Part shown: piece after piece, positions 8,820 to 18,345 of the stretch
How positions within the stretch are numbered: the first letter of the stretch is position 1
How the letters are laid out: each line of letters opens with the position of its first letter
NCBI RefSeq assembly: GCF_002085925.2
Contig: NZ_CP053562.1
Span: forward strand, 3,919,501 to 3,983,500
Length of the DNA stretch: 64,000 nucleotides
Direction of reading: 5' to 3'
DNA from: Thioclava electrotropha
GTDB lineage: Bacteria; Pseudomonadota; Alphaproteobacteria; Rhodobacterales; Rhodobacteraceae
Made by a program: the position numbers and the translations under genes
The notes under the pieces: model-generated
The model's database searches: none
What the model saw: only the letters and a program-made list of their open reading frames with translations
What the model was told of the DNA's origin: nothing

Positions 8820-10430
8820 ATGGATTTCGGGATCGTTGAGCTGTCACGGCTGCAATTTGCCATGACCGCCATGTATCACTTCCTCTTCGTGCCGCTGACG
8901 CTTGGTCTGTCGATCATCGTGGCGATCATGGAGACGGTCTATGTGATGACCAACCGCCCCATCTGGCGGCAAATGACCAAGTTCTGGGCCACGCTGTTCG
9001 GCATCAACTTCGTGCTGGGCGTGGCCACGGGCCTCACGATGGAATTCCAGTTCGGCATGAACTGGAGCTACTATTCGCACTATGTGGGCGACATCTTTGG
9101 CGCACCGCTCGCGATCGAGGGCCTGATGGCCTTCTTCATGGAAGCGACCTTCGTCGGGTTGATGTTCTTCGGCTGGGAGAAACTCTCGCCGGTCAAGCAC
9201 ATGGTCGTCACCTGGCTCGTCGCCATCGGGTCGAACTTCTCGGCGCTCTGGATCCTCATCGCCAATGGTTGGATGCAGAACCCGGTCGGGGCGCATTTCA
9301 ACCCGCTGACGATGCGGATGGAGATGACCTCCTTCTTCGACGTCGTGTTCAACCCCGTTGCCCAGGCCAAGTTCGTGCACACGGTGTCGGCAGGCTACGT
9401 CACGGCGGCTGTCTTCGTGATGGGCGTGTCGAGCTGGTACATGCTCAAGGGCCGTCATTTCGAACTCGCCCGCCGCTCGATCGCGGTCGCGGCCGCCTTC
9501 GGTCTCGCCTCGGCCCTGTCGGTCGTCATCCTCGGCGACGAGTCGGGCTACGAGACGACTCACAACCAGAAAATGAAGCTCGCCGCGATGGAAGCGATGT
9601 GGGAGACCGAACCGGCGCCCGCCTCCTTCACCCTCTTCGGCATTCCCGATCAGCAAGATCGCGAGACGAAATACGCGATCCACATCCCGTGGGTGATGGG
9701 CCTGATCGGCACGCGCTCGCTGACCGAGCAGATCACCGGGATCGACGATCTCGTCAAAGGCTCGGAAGAGCGGATTCGCAACGGTATCGTCGCCTATGAC
9801 GACCTACTGAAAATCCGCGAAGCCAAGGGCGATGTCCCGCCCGAAGTCACCAAGCAGTTCAACGAAAACGTCGGCGATCTGGGCTATGCCTATCTGCTCA
9901 AACGCTACGTGGACGATCCCCGTCAGGCGACCGATGCGCAGATCAAGATGGCTGCGGATGACACCGTCCCAACGGTCTGGCCGATCTTCTGGTCCTTCCG
10001 CCTGATGGTGGCGCTTGGCTTCTCCTTCATCGCGCTGATGGTCTACTTCTTCGTCGTCTCGAATTGGAAGGGCATGCAATATCCCCGTTGGGCGCTGCGT
10101 CTGGCCGTGATCGTCATCCCCGCCCCGTGGATCGCCGCGGAACTGGGCTGGTTCACCGCCGAGTTCGGACGCCAACCCTGGACCGTGGACGGCGTGTTGC
10201 CGACGGCACTTTCGGTCAGTCACCTGTCGGTGGGCGACCTGCTGTTCACGCTGCTGGGCTTCGTGGCCTTCTACACCGTGCTCTTCGTCATCGAGATGGG
10301 TCTGATGATCAAATACATCAAGAAGGGCCCGTATCAGGATGTCGAGGTCACTCAAGAGTGGCTGCAGCGCCATGACGACCGCCTGTCCGGTCGCGACGGC
10401 AACGCCCCTGTCACCATGCCTGCGGAGTAA
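8820..10430 (+). CDS. cydA: Cytochrome bd ubiquinol oxidase subunit I
   Basis: Heme-bearing subunit of the high-affinity quinol oxidase, reducing O2 at low tension in the inner membrane. The product is 536 residues. H20 in MYHFLF is the position of a heme ligand in the family. The quinol-binding Q-loop is long (about residues 250-380, including the conserved IHIPWVMGLIGTRSL), as in the E. coli type. GRQPWTVDGVLPT marks the heme region. The ATG at 8820 is chosen because the protein then begins MDFGIVELSRLQF as in the family. Six bases separate it from cydB. Confidence 0.96.
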   Translation: MDFGIVELSRLQFAMTAMYHFLFVPLTLGLSIIVAIMETVYVMTNRPIWRQMTKFWATLFGINFVLGVATGLTMEFQFGMNWSYYSHYVGDIFGAPLAIEGLMAFFMEATFVGLMFFGWEKLSPVKHMVVTWLVAIGSNFSALWILIANGWMQNPVGAHFNPLTMRMEMTSFFDVVFNPVAQAKFVHTVSAGYVTAAVFVMGVSSWYMLKGRHFELARRSIAVAAAFGLASALSVVILGDESGYETTHNQKMKLAAMEAMWETEPAPASFTLFGIPDQQDRETKYAIHIPWVMGLIGTRSLTEQITGIDDLVKGSEERIRNGIVAYDDLLKIREAKGDVPPEVTKQFNENVGDLGYAYLLKRYVDDPRQATDAQIKMAADDTVPTVWPIFWSFRLMVALGFSFIALMVYFFVVSNWKGMQYPRWALRLAVIVIPAPWIAAELGWFTAEFGRQPWTVDGVLPTALSVSHLSVGDLLFTLLGFVAFYTVLFVIEMGLMIKYIKKGPYQDVEVTQEWLQRHDDRLSGRDGNAPVTMPAE

Positions 10431-10436
10431 GAACCA

Positions 10437-11600
10437 ATGATCCTCTATGAACTCATCCCCCTCGACGTTCTGCGCGTCATCTGGTGGCTGCTGCTGGGCG
10501 TCCTGCTGATCGGCTTCGCGCTCACCGATGGCTTCGATATGGGCGTGGGCGCACTTCTGCCCTTCGTCGGCAAGACCGATAGCGAGCGCCGCGTGGCGAT
10601 CAACACGGTCGGCCCGGTCTGGGAAGGCAACCAGGTCTGGTTCATCCTCGGCGGGGGCGCGATCTTCGCGGCCTGGCCACCCCTCTATGCGGTGAGCTTC
10701 TCGGGGTTCTACCTCGCGATGTTCCTCGTGCTCGCGGCGCTGATCCTGCGTCCCGTCGGCTTCAAGTATCGCTCGAAGCGCGACTCGGCGGCTTGGCGCA
10801 ACGGCTGGGACTGGGCGCTCTTCGTGGGCGGCGCGGTGCCGGCGCTGATCTTCGGCGTGGCCATGGGCAACGTGCTGCAAGGCGTGCCCTTCGAGCTCAA
10901 CGACATGCTGATGCCGCTCTATCCGGGCAACTTCATCATGAAGCTGCTGGGCCTTCTGAACCCCTACGCGCTGCTGGCTGGCGTGGTGTCGCTGTCGATG
11001 CTGATGATGCATGGCGCGGCGTGGCTCTCGGTGAAGACCGAAGGCGCGGTGAAGGTCCGCGCGACCGAAATCGGCTCCGTTGCGGGCATGGTGGCCTTCG
11101 CAGCCTATATCCTCGCGGGGATCTGGCTCGCCTTCGGGATCACGGGCTACCACATCACCTCGGTCGTGCCGGACAACGGCCCCTCCAACCCGCTCTTCTC
11201 GACGGTCGAGCATAGCGGGAGCTGGATGCGGGCCTATGCGGACCGCCCGTGGATCGCGATTGCGCCGATCCTTGGCCTCGCGGGTATCGCCATGGCGGTG
11301 CGGGGGCTGCGCGCCGGGCGCGAAGTCTCGACGCTGCTCTGGTCGAAACTGGGCATCTTCGGCGTGATCTCCTCGGTCGGCCTGACGATGTTCCCCTTCA
11401 TCCTACCGAGCTCGAAAATGCCCGACGCCTCGCTGACGGTCTGGGACGCTTCGTCCTCGCACCAGACGCTGTTCATCATGCTCGTCTGCGCGCTCATCTT
11501 CATGCCGCTCATCCTCGCCTATACCGCATGGGTCTATAAGGTCCTGTGGGGCAAGGTGACGGTCGAAGATGTCGAGCGCGACAGCCATACCGTTTACTAA
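10437..11600 (+). CDS. cydB: Cytochrome bd ubiquinol oxidase subunit II
   Basis: Second large membrane subunit of cytochrome bd, 387 residues, close to the usual CydB length. Family features include LTDGFDMGVGALLPF near residue 30, VGPVWEGNQVWFILGGGAIFAAWP at about 60-83, and a C-terminal block with PSSKMPDASLTVWDASSS. It pairs with CydA and with the tiny CydX encoded 12 bases downstream. The operon order cydA-cydB-cydX supports a single transcript. Confidence 0.96.
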   Translation: MILYELIPLDVLRVIWWLLLGVLLIGFALTDGFDMGVGALLPFVGKTDSERRVAINTVGPVWEGNQVWFILGGGAIFAAWPPLYAVSFSGFYLAMFLVLAALILRPVGFKYRSKRDSAAWRNGWDWALFVGGAVPALIFGVAMGNVLQGVPFELNDMLMPLYPGNFIMKLLGLLNPYALLAGVVSLSMLMMHGAAWLSVKTEGAVKVRATEIGSVAGMVAFAAYILAGIWLAFGITGYHITSVVPDNGPSNPLFSTVEHSGSWMRAYADRPWIAIAPILGLAGIAMAVRGLRAGREVSTLLWSKLGIFGVISSVGLTMFPFILPSSKMPDASLTVWDASSSHQTLFIMLVCALIFMPLILAYTAWVYKVLWGKVTVEDVERDSHTVY

Positions 11601-11612
11601 GGAGACAGACAG

Positions 11613-11732
11613 ATGTGGTATTTCGCATGGATCCTCGGGCTTCCGCTGGCCGCTCTGGTCGCCGTCGCCAACGCGATGTGGCTCGAGATGCAGAACGACT
11701 GCAAGATCGCCGGTGAGTGCAAGGACGACTGA
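11613..11732 (+). CDS. cydX: Cytochrome bd oxidase small subunit CydX
   Basis: A 39-codon gene beginning MWYFAWILGLPLA, the hallmark of CydX/YbgT proteins. It is one transmembrane helix (about residues 4-22) followed by a short polar tail with two Cys and a KDD end. CydX stabilises the heme centres of cytochrome bd. It follows cydB by 12 bases with an AAGGAG ribosome binding site, and a terminator lies 22 bases after its stop. It is short enough to be missed by ORF callers. Confidence 0.92.
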   Translation: MWYFAWILGLPLAALVAVANAMWLEMQNDCKIAGECKDD

Positions 11733-11754
11733 CCTTGTCCGGCAGACAAACGCG

Positions 11755-11780
11755 AAAGGCCGCCTTCGGGCGGCCTTTTT
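11755..11780 (+). terminator. Rho-independent terminator of the cyd cluster
   Basis: AAAGGCCGCC and GGCGGCCTTT pair across a TTCG tetraloop, followed by a T run. Confidence 0.92.
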
Positions 11781-11918
11781 CATGGGCGGATCGCGGACAC
11801 AGCGCGACGCTAGGGCAATCTGCACGCACCGCTAGCGCAAACAGTCGAAAAGACGTGACGTTTCAGGGCCAAAACGAGGCGTTTTCCCCCTGTCCCTTCG
11901 CCCTTTGCTCTTGTAACA

Positions 11919-11950
11919 AAATTGCCGAATGAATCCGTTCGCCGCAATTT
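11919..11950. promoter_or_regulatory. Inverted repeat upstream of etfBA
   Basis: AAATTGC (11919-11925) and GCAATTT (11944-11950) are perfect 7-bp inverted arms 18 bp apart. The right arm ends 26 bp before the etfB ATG. It could be an operator or a leader hairpin; no known regulator is assigned. Confidence 0.35.
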
Positions 11951-11976
11951 GGCGGACTACACAAGGGAGACACGCC

Positions 11977-12735
11977 ATGAAGGTTCTCGTGCCTGTGAAG
12001 CGCGTGATCGACTATAACGTGAAAGCTCGCGTGAAAGCGGACGGAAGCGGTGTCGATCTCGCCAATGTCAAAATGTCGATGAACCCGTTCGACGAAATCG
12101 CTGTCGAAGAGGCGATCCGTCTGAAGGAGAAGGGCGCCGTCGAAGAGATCATCGCGGTCTCGATCGGCGTGAAGCAGGCGCAGGAAACGCTGCGCACCGC
12201 GCTCGCGATGGGTGCGGATCGTGCGATTCTCGTGGTCGCCGCCGATGACGTGCAGACCGATATCGAGCCGCTGGCCGTTGCCAAGATCCTCGCCAAGGTC
12301 GTCGAGGAAGAGCAGCCCGGCATGGTGATCCTCGGCAAGCAGGCGATCGACAACGACATGAACGCGACCGGCCAGATGCTGGCGGCGCTTCTGGGCTGGG
12401 GTCAGGCGACCTTTGCCTCGGAAGTCGTGGTCGAGGGCGAGGCCGCGAAGGTCACCCGTGAAGTCGACGGCGGTCTGCAGACCATCGAGGTCAAGCTGCC
12501 CGCGATCGTCACCACCGACCTTCGTCTGAACGAGCCGCGCTACGCGTCGCTGCCGAACATCATGAAGGCGAAGAAGAAGCCGCTCGACGAGAAAACCGCC
12601 GACGACTACGGCGTCGACGTCTCGCCGCGCCTCGAAGTGGTGAAAACAACCGAGCCGGAAGCGCGTCAGGCTGGCGAAATGGTGCCGGATGTCGACACGC
12701 TGGTTGCGAAACTCAAAGAGAAGGGGGTCGTGTGA
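11977..12735 (+). CDS. etfB: Electron transfer flavoprotein beta subunit
   Basis: Beta subunit (252 residues) of the heterodimeric ETF, which collects electrons from acyl-CoA dehydrogenases and hands them to ETF-ubiquinone oxidoreductase. It begins [16 protein letters not shown]. The later segment [19 protein letters not shown] followed by [25 protein letters not shown] residues is typical of EtfB. A GGGAG ribosome binding site fixes the start at 11977. It overlaps etfA by one base. The natural electron donors in this window are the methylsuccinyl-CoA dehydrogenase and other acyl-CoA dehydrogenases. Confidence 0.95.
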   Translation: MKVLVPVKRVIDYNVKARVKADGSGVDLANVKMSMNPFDEIAVEEAIRLKEKGAVEEIIAVSIGVKQAQETLRTALAMGADRAILVVAADDVQTDIEPLAVAKILAKVVEEEQPGMVILGKQAIDNDMNATGQMLAALLGWGQATFASEVVVEGEAAKVTREVDGGLQTIEVKLPAIVTTDLRLNEPRYASLPNIMKAKKKPLDEKTADDYGVDVSPRLEVVKTTEPEARQAGEMVPDVDTLVAKLKEKGVV

Positions 12736-13661
12736 TGGCCGTTCTGCTGCTGGGTGAAGTGAATGATGGCGAACTGTCGGTCGACGCGACCGCCAAGGCC
12801 GTCTCCGCCGCAAAAAGCTTGGGCGATGTGACCGTGCTCTGCGCGGGTGCGTCTGCCGCTGCCGCGGGTGAAGCCGCCGCCAAGATCGACGGTGTCGCGA
12901 AGGTTCTCGTGGCCGAGGACCCGTCGCTGAGCCACCGTCTGGCGGAGCCGACCGCCGCGCTGATCGTGTCGCTCGCAGGCGACTATTCGCATATCGTGGC
13001 GCCTGCCACGACCGATGCGAAGAACGTGATGCCGCGCGTGGCCGCGCTTCTCGACGTGATGGTGATCTCGGATGTCTCCGGCGTCGTCGATGCCGACACG
13101 TTCGAGCGCCCGATCTACGCGGGTAACGCGATCCAGACCGTGAAATCGAAGGACGAGAAGAAGGTCATCACCTTCCGCACCTCGACCTTCGACGCCGCCG
13201 GCGAAGGCGGTTCGGCTTCGGTCGAGACCGTCGCCATGTCGGACGCGCCCGCTCTGTCGAGCTGGATCGAAGACAAGGTCGCCGAGAGCGATCGTCCGGA
13301 GTTGACCTCGGCGAAGATCGTCGTGTCGGGCGGCCGTGGCGTCGGCTCGGAAGAGGACTTCAAGGTGATCGAAGCGCTGGCCGACAAGCTTGGCGCTGCT
13401 GTAGGTGCCTCGCGCGCCGCCGTCGACTCGGGCTTCGCGCCGAACGACTGGCAGGTCGGTCAGACCGGTAAGGTCGTGGCCCCCGAGCTCTACATCGCCT
13501 GCGGCATCTCTGGGGCTATCCAGCACCTCGCCGGCATGAAGGACTCGAAGATCATCGTCGCGATCAACAAGGACGAAGAAGCGCCGATCTTCCAGGTCGC
13601 CGATTACGGCCTGGTCGCGGACCTCTTCGACGCTGTTCCGGCGCTGACCGAAAAGCTCTGA
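12735..13661 (+). CDS. etfA: Electron transfer flavoprotein alpha subunit
   Basis: FAD-binding alpha subunit of ETF, 308 residues. The C-terminal FAD domain shows [31 protein letters not shown] and the closing [20 protein letters not shown]. The ATG at 12735 shares a base with the etfB stop (TGATG). A GTG three bases earlier is a possible alternative that adds one residue. It is coexpressed with etfB, and a strong inverted-repeat terminator follows. Confidence 0.95.
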   Translation: MAVLLLGEVNDGELSVDATAKAVSAAKSLGDVTVLCAGASAAAAGEAAAKIDGVAKVLVAEDPSLSHRLAEPTAALIVSLAGDYSHIVAPATTDAKNVMPRVAALLDVMVISDVSGVVDADTFERPIYAGNAIQTVKSKDEKKVITFRTSTFDAAGEGGSASVETVAMSDAPALSSWIEDKVAESDRPELTSAKIVVSGGRGVGSEEDFKVIEALADKLGAAVGASRAAVDSGFAPNDWQVGQTGKVVAPELYIACGISGAIQHLAGMKDSKIIVAINKDEEAPIFQVADYGLVADLFDAVPALTEKL

Positions 13662-13703
13662 TCCGCGGAAGGGCGCTGCCCCCCGGGAGAGTTGAACCAA
13701 GTC

Positions 13704-13732
13704 GAAAGGGCGGGGAATTTCCCCGCCCTTTC
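13704..13732. terminator. Bidirectional terminator-like hairpin between etfA and DUF6473 gene
   Basis: AAAGGGCGGGGAA pairs with TTCCCCGCCCTTT between two convergent genes. The T tract is short on both strands, so bidirectional termination is plausible but not certain. Confidence 0.7.
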
Positions 13733-13735
13733 CTG

Positions 13736-14557
13736 TTAGAGAAATGGCCGCAGCGTAGGCGCAAGCGCCGCGGCGATCTCCTCATGCACCAGCGGCCCCG
13801 GCACCATTTCCGCCGCAGGCTCTTCCAGCGCGGAGAAATGCATCCCCGTCGTGCCTGCACTGCGCGCCGTCACCGAAGGCTCGACCCGCACGATATCGGC
13901 CACGAGCGGTCGCAACGTCTCCACCATCGCCTCCGTCACCATCAGAGGCTCGTGCCCGAGCGTGTCGCTATGGGCCGGATCGTGGAATTCGCCCAGCCAA
14001 AGCAGCAGCTTGCGCCCCTTGATCTTCGCGAGAAGCGCGGTCATCCGCTGCTGCCATGCCTCCTGCAACTCGACTTCGAGCAAAGCGAACTTCTCGGGTT
14101 CGCGTTCCTTCAACGCGCTCAGCATGTGACGCGTGAAGTTGAATTCGGTGAAATCCACGCCGCGGAAGATCGAGCGCATCAGGCTCGACGCGCGCAGGAA
14201 GCGATCATTGCGACGCGGATGCACCGCATAGAAGCGGTTCGACATGTTCTGCGCGCCGAGCAACTGGATCACCGTGACCTTCGCGGCCTCCGATGCGGCG
14301 GCGAGTTGCGGCTCGTGCAGGAACACGTCGATCCCGGCATTCAGATAGCCGAAATTCACCACCGGCATCTCCAGCCGCGCCTCGAGCAGAACGGGCCAGG
14401 GATGCTCCACGAATTTACCATAGGTCTCCGTCCCGCCCATCGCGGCGATGAAATCCCCCTGCAGTGCACGGCGCGGCCCGCGGAACAGCAGTTTGGATTT
14501 CCCGTATCTGCACGGAAAGTAATCGAGGGCGCCATCGCCCGTATATTCGAAAGCCAT
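13736..14557 (-). CDS. DUF6473 family protein
   Basis: A 273-residue protein beginning [19 protein letters not shown], then [10 protein letters not shown] and [14 protein letters not shown] recognise these as the conserved N-terminus of the uncharacterised DUF6473 family, common in Rhodobacterales. No signal peptide or membrane segment is visible. The middle has [16 protein letters not shown] and [14 protein letters not shown], reminiscent of GDSL/SGNH or polysaccharide-associated proteins, but no catalytic set is clear. A GAGGTGGG ribosome binding site precedes the start. It stands alone, convergent with etfBA. Function unknown. Confidence 0.8.
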   Translation of the reverse strand: MAFEYTGDGALDYFPCRYGKSKLLFRGPRRALQGDFIAAMGGTETYGKFVEHPWPVLLEARLEMPVVNFGYLNAGIDVFLHEPQLAAASEAAKVTVIQLLGAQNMSNRFYAVHPRRNDRFLRASSLMRSIFRGVDFTEFNFTRHMLSALKEREPEKFALLEVELQEAWQQRMTALLAKIKGRKLLLWLGEFHDPAHSDTLGHEPLMVTEAMVETLRPLVADIVRVEPSVTARSAGTTGMHFSALEEPAAEMVPGPLVHEEIAAALAPTLRPFL

Positions 14558-14712
14558 TTTCCCACCTCAGTCTGTGTTCGACTCACCCGAGGCCAGATTG
14601 CGCCCAAATTCTTGCCAAACGGCTAATGTTAAAATGATCTCAGCCCTGCGTTTCGCTTGCATGGACCGAGCGGAGAACTATGGTCAGGGCGCAAAGCGTG
14701 AGAGGGAAAATT

Positions 14713-15588
14713 ATGGCGATCGAGAAAGTGGGCATCGTGGGTGCAGGGCAGATGGGCAACGGGATCGCCCATGTCTTCGCGCTGGCCGGATATGACGTTC
14801 TGCTGAACGACATCAGCGAAGACGCGCTGACGAAGGCGCTCACCACGGTTACCAAGAACCTCGATCGGCAGGTATCGCGCGGCAAGATCTCGGAGGACGA
14901 GAAGAACACCGCGCTGAAGAAGATCACTACGACCACGAAACTGAGCGATCTGGGTCCGACCGATCTGGTGATCGAGGCCGCGACCGAGCGCGAGACGGTC
15001 AAGCAGGCGATCTTCGAAGACCTGCTTCCGCATCTCAAGCCGACGACGATCCTGACCTCGAACACCTCGTCGATCTCGATCACGCGGCTCGCCTCGCGCA
15101 CTGACCGGCCCGAGAAATTCATGGGCTTCCACTTCATGAACCCGGTGCCGGTGATGCAACTGGTCGAGCTGATCCGCGGCATCGCGACCGATCAGGAGAC
15201 CTACAAGGCGCTGCACGAAGTGGTGGAAAAGCTCGGCAAGACCGCCGCGTCTGCCGAAGATTTCCCGGCCTTCATCGTGAACCGCATCCTGATGCCGATG
15301 ATCAACGAGGCGGTCTATACGCTTTATGAAGGCGTGGGGAACGTGCGCTCGATCGACGAGTCGATGAAGCTCGGTGCGAACCATCCGATGGGACCGCTGG
15401 AGCTGGCCGATTTCATCGGGCTCGACACCTGCCTCGCGATCATGAACGTGCTGCACGACGGTCTCGCCGACACCAAGTACCGCCCCTGCCCGCTTCTGAC
15501 GAAATATGTCGAAGCCGGCTGGCTCGGCCGCAAGACCGGGCGCGGCTTCTATGACTATCGCGGCGAGGAGCCGGTGCCGACGCGCTGA
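14713..15588 (+). CDS. hbd: 3-hydroxybutyryl-CoA dehydrogenase
   Basis: NAD(P)-dependent (3S)-3-hydroxyacyl-CoA dehydrogenase of 291 residues. It interconverts acetoacetyl-CoA and 3-hydroxybutyryl-CoA in butyrate, polyhydroxybutyrate or beta-oxidation routes. The Rossmann motif [11 protein letters not shown] lies at 10-20, and catalytic H140 in [10 protein letters not shown] with the following VEL is typical. The C-terminal domain ends with [14 protein letters not shown]. The start is set by AGGGAAAATT before ATG. It is the only gene in this short plus-strand unit; etfBA lies just upstream beyond the convergent DUF6473 gene. Confidence 0.93.
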   Translation: MAIEKVGIVGAGQMGNGIAHVFALAGYDVLLNDISEDALTKALTTVTKNLDRQVSRGKISEDEKNTALKKITTTTKLSDLGPTDLVIEAATERETVKQAIFEDLLPHLKPTTILTSNTSSISITRLASRTDRPEKFMGFHFMNPVPVMQLVELIRGIATDQETYKALHEVVEKLGKTAASAEDFPAFIVNRILMPMINEAVYTLYEGVGNVRSIDESMKLGANHPMGPLELADFIGLDTCLAIMNVLHDGLADTKYRPCPLLTKYVEAGWLGRKTGRGFYDYRGEEPVPTR

Positions 15589-15633
15589 GGCGCGGCGCAA
15601 GTGAGGGGCGCTGCCCCTCGCGCTTTGCGCTCA

Positions 15634-15813
15634 CCCCGGGATATTTCGGGCAGTTGGAAGACCGGTAAGGTTTTCTAAACCCTGATCACCTTAAATGGTC
15701 TCACGGAACAGGCGGGGACGCCGATGACCGTGCAGTTGGAAGCGCCCGGTTCGCCGCCACCTAAGGGGCGCAACCGGGCGTCTTTCTTTCCAACTGCGTC
15801 AAATATCCCGGGG
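15634..15813. repeat. Intergenic element bounded by inverted repeats
   Basis: CCCCGGGATATTT followed by GCAGTTGGAA (from 15634) returns in inverted orientation as TTCCAACTGC then AAATATCCCGGGG (ending 15813), enclosing about 120 bp. A terminator-like hairpin sits inside at 15743-15790. No protein gene of family type is seen inside. It may be a small MITE-like repeat or a small RNA locus; this is inference. Confidence 0.55.
15743..15790 (+). terminator. Terminator-like hairpin inside the 15.7-kb intergenic element
   Basis: CGCCCGGTT (15743-15751) pairs with AACCGGGCG (15772-15780), followed by TCTTTCTTTC. It lies 155 bp after hbd, rather far for that gene, so it may end a separate short transcript. 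Confidence 0.5.
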
Positions 15814-15855
15814 GGCGGCGAAGCCGCGGGGGCAGAGCCCCCTCCACCAGTCGCC

Positions 15856-16716
15856 TTACAGCGCCAGCGTTTCCGCGCGCAGGTCCGCGAGGAACTTCCG
15901 CGGGTTCTGCAGCGCCTCGGCGATCTCTTCGGGCCGCTTTGCCGGACCGATCGCGGGACTCTGGGGCTTGTTCAGTGCGCGTTTGATCTCATAGAGCAAA
16001 AGCCCCTGCCGCACCGTCGCACTCAGCTTGTTGGCGATCTGATAGGCGCGCGAATTCTGGCCCGGGAAGTGGATCGGCAGCACCGAGGCGTTCGACCGGG
16101 CGAGCATTTTCGCAGTGAAGGGGTTCCACTCCTGCTCGATCACCGGTCCCATCAGCGTCTCGGAATGGGCCACCTGCCCCGCCGGGAACAGCACCACCAC
16201 GCCGCCGCGCTTGAGTTGCGCCATGCAGGCGGCGCGCATCTTGAGGCTGTCCTCGCGGGCATTGGGCTCGTGCGGGAAGGGCACGGGCAGCATGTATTGC
16301 TCGACCTCGGGAATGCCGGTCAGCAGCGAGCGGGTGAGGATCAGGAAATCGTCGCGCACCTGCCCGATCAGGTAGGCCAGCACCATCCCGTCCACGAGCC
16401 CATGCGGGTGGTTGGCGACGACCACCAGCGGGCCCTCTTTCGGGATATGCGCAATCTGCTCGGGCGGCGTGGTGACATCGATCCCCATCACGTCGAGCGC
16501 CTGCGGCCAGAACTCGGCCCCGACCGGCGCGCCGCGCTTCTCGAACTTGCGGATCAGATGCAGAAGCTGCGCCTTCGCGGTAAGCCATTCCAAGGTGCGG
16601 ATCGTGCCGACCTTGAACGGATTGGAAAACGTCCCCGCATAGGACAGGCGACGCTTGTCATAGGGTCGCGATACGGCTTGCGCGGCTTCGATTGCGATCT
16701 CGCTCTCTTGGTTCAT
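15856..16716 (-). CDS. PlsC-like lysophospholipid acyltransferase family protein
   Basis: Membrane-associated acyltransferase of 286 residues, probably acylating a lysophospholipid or a related lipid acceptor. The acyltransferase signature is ANHPHGLVDG (101-110), with the catalytic His followed by Asp, and a second block is VVLFPAGQVAHS. The NHPxGxxDG form is that of the hemolysin/OlsA-like branch rather than standard PlsC. The start is placed at the ATG of MNQESEIA. A GTG at 16752, overlapping the HPr stop as GTGA, would add 12 residues and couple the gene to ptsH. Last gene of the chv/PTS cluster. Confidence 0.82.
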   Translation of the reverse strand: MNQESEIAIEAAQAVSRPYDKRRLSYAGTFSNPFKVGTIRTLEWLTAKAQLLHLIRKFEKRGAPVGAEFWPQALDVMGIDVTTPPEQIAHIPKEGPLVVVANHPHGLVDGMVLAYLIGQVRDDFLILTRSLLTGIPEVEQYMLPVPFPHEPNAREDSLKMRAACMAQLKRGGVVVLFPAGQVAHSETLMGPVIEQEWNPFTAKMLARSNASVLPIHFPGQNSRAYQIANKLSATVRQGLLLYEIKRALNKPQSPAIGPAKRPEEIAEALQNPRKFLADLRAETLAL

Positions 16717-16748
16717 TGGGCGAACCCCCTCGCTGGGTGCGGAGCGCG

Positions 16749-17021
16749 TCACATACCTTCGCCGAATTTATCGGCCACCAATGCCTGAAGCGCATCGGCG
16801 AGCTTCTCTGCCTCGGCCCCGCTTGTCGTCACTTCAATAGTGGTTCCACGCGAAGCTGCCAACATCAAAAGCCCCATGATCGAGTCGCCAGAGACCGACT
16901 GGCCATCCTTCGCCACCGTCGCACGGGCGTCATGATCCTCGACAACCTCGACAAAACGGGCAGAGGCGCGCGCATGCAGGCCCTTCTCGTTCACGATCTC
17001 CAACTCGCGGGTCACGGACAT
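16749..17021 (-). CDS. ptsH: Phosphocarrier protein HPr (PTS-Ntr type)
   Basis: A 90-residue cytoplasmic phosphocarrier. His16 in KGLHARAS is the site phosphorylated by enzyme I. Ser47 in VSGDSIMGLLML is the regulatory serine that HPr kinase modifies. With the adjacent EIIA(Man) and HprK it forms the alphaproteobacterial regulatory PTS, which has no sugar permease and instead tunes carbon/nitrogen regulation and often ChvGI activity. It overlaps the EIIA gene by ten bases. Enzyme I itself is not in this window. Confidence 0.95.
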   Translation of the reverse strand: MSVTRELEIVNEKGLHARASARFVEVVEDHDARATVAKDGQSVSGDSIMGLLMLAASRGTTIEVTTSGAEAEKLADALQALVADKFGEGM

Positions 17022-17419
17022 TTCACCACTCCCGCTTGGGCATTGTAACTATTGATATATTTTCGCCCCGCATCAAGCGCGGCCTCGACCGCGGCATGGA
17101 CCGCGAGGCTGCGCGATTTCGCCAGCTTGATCAGCAGCGGCAGGTTCGCACCGTAGATGATTTCGCGGTCCCGCGCCTCGCAGGCCATCAGCGAAAGGTT
17201 GGACGGAGAGCCGCCGAACATATCGGTCACAACCACGACACCGGTGCCGTCATCGACCGCATCGGCGGCGGCGCGAATCTCCGCCTGCTTGCCCGCGCGG
17301 TCGTGATCGTCCTCGATCGTGATGGCACGAATGCCGCGCTGCGGGCCCACGACATGCTCTATAGCGGCGAGATATTCGCGCGCCAGACCACCATGTGCCA
17401 CGATCACGATACCGATCAC
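17012..17419 (-). CDS. PTS system mannose-type EIIA component
   Basis: A 135-residue EIIA of the mannose family, receiving phosphate from HPr on His9 (VAHGGLA). Other family blocks are [13 protein letters not shown] and [10 protein letters not shown]. No EIIB/C/D permease gene is near, so this is a regulatory EIIA as in other alphaproteobacteria. The start overlaps the rapZ stop by four bases (ATGA) and the end overlaps the ptsH start by ten. The whole hprK-rapZ-EIIA-ptsH string is therefore translationally coupled. Confidence 0.94.
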   Translation of the reverse strand: MIGIVIVAHGGLAREYLAAIEHVVGPQRGIRAITIEDDHDRAGKQAEIRAAADAVDDGTGVVVVTDMFGGSPSNLSLMACEARDREIIYGANLPLLIKLAKSRSLAVHAAVEAALDAGRKYINSYNAQAGVVKCP

Positions 17420-18345
17420 GCGCCCGACCTCACCTTCGTTTCTTCGTTCTCGGCATGGCCGAGACGCTCCAATTCCCTATGACGTTTAGACACGCGCCAC
17501 CCTGCTTCCGCAAGCGCTTTGGCGATGCTCTCGGTCATTGCAACCGAGCGGTGTTGCCCCCCGGTACACCCGAAGCCGACCGAGAGGTAAGCCTTGCCCT
17601 CCGCGACATAGGCGGGAAGCAGGAACAACAGCAGATCGAGCACGCGCTGGTGGAACTCCGCAAAGCGCGGATCGGCGGCGACGTAATCCGCGACCGCCGC
17701 GTCACGCCCGTCAAGCGCGCGCAGCTCCGGCTCCCAATGGGGATTGGCGAGGAAGCGGCAATCGAACATCAGGTCGAGCCCGCGCTGCACCCCGCGCTTG
17801 TAGCTGAAGGAATTCACCGTGACCGAGAGCGCCTCGGTGCGGCCTGTGTCGAAGAAGCGCCCGACCTCGGCGCGCAGATCATGCGGGCTCATCTCGGAGC
17901 TGTCGATCAGAACATCGGCGCGCATCCGGATCGGCGAGAGCAGGTCCATCTCCTGCGCGATCCCTGCGCCGGGGTCTTCCTCGGGCGACAGCGGATGGCG
18001 GCGGCGGGTCTCGGAATAGCGCCGTTCGAGCACTTCGGGGAGCGCATCGAGATAGAGCAGGTCGAGATGCAGATCCGGGCGCTTGGTCAGCATATCGACC
18101 AGTTCGATCAGTGCCGCGGCCGAGAAATCGCGCCCGCGTACATCGACGCCAAGCGCGACAGGGCCGGTCAGATGGCCCTTGAGAAGGCGCGGCACAAGAC
18201 TCAGCGGCAGGTTGACGATCGGCTCGTAGCCCAGATCCTCCAAAGCGCCGATGGCAGTCGTGCGGCCCGCACCTGACGGGCCGGTCACCAGCACGACGCG
18301 CTGGCCAGCCTGTGCCCATACCGGATCTGATCGGGTCACGCCCAT
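17416..18345 (-). CDS. rapZ: RNase adapter protein RapZ
   Basis: Nucleotide-binding RapZ/YvcJ protein of 309 residues. The P-loop near the start reads [12 protein letters not shown]; the second block includes VDVRGRDF; the C-terminal domain has the conserved [10 protein letters not shown]. In E. coli RapZ directs RNase E to a small RNA controlling amino-sugar synthesis. In alphaproteobacteria the gene travels with hprK and the PTS, and its role is less clear. The ATG at 18345 is preferred because an AGGGGG ribosome binding site precedes it; an ATG at 18363 is possible. It overlaps hprK. Confidence 0.93.
   Translation of the reverse strand: MGVTRSDPVWAQAGQRVVLVTGPSGAGRTTAIGALEDLGYEPIVNLPLSLVPRLLKGHLTGPVALGVDVRGRDFSAAALIELVDMLTKRPDLHLDLLYLDALPEVLERRYSETRRRHPLSPEEDPGAGIAQEMDLLSPIRMRADVLIDSSEMSPHDLRAEVGRFFDTGRTEALSVTVNSFSYKRGVQRGLDLMFDCRFLANPHWEPELRALDGRDAAVADYVAADPRFAEFHQRVLDLLLFLLPAYVAEGKAYLSVGFGCTGGQHRSVAMTESIAKALAEAGWRVSKRHRELERLGHAENEETKVRSGA

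Noticed and set aside
15724..16788. A 354-codon plus-strand frame starting inside the intergenic element
   Set aside because: Most of it is antisense to the acyltransferase and it crosses a terminator-like hairpin and repeat arm; no protein-like features.
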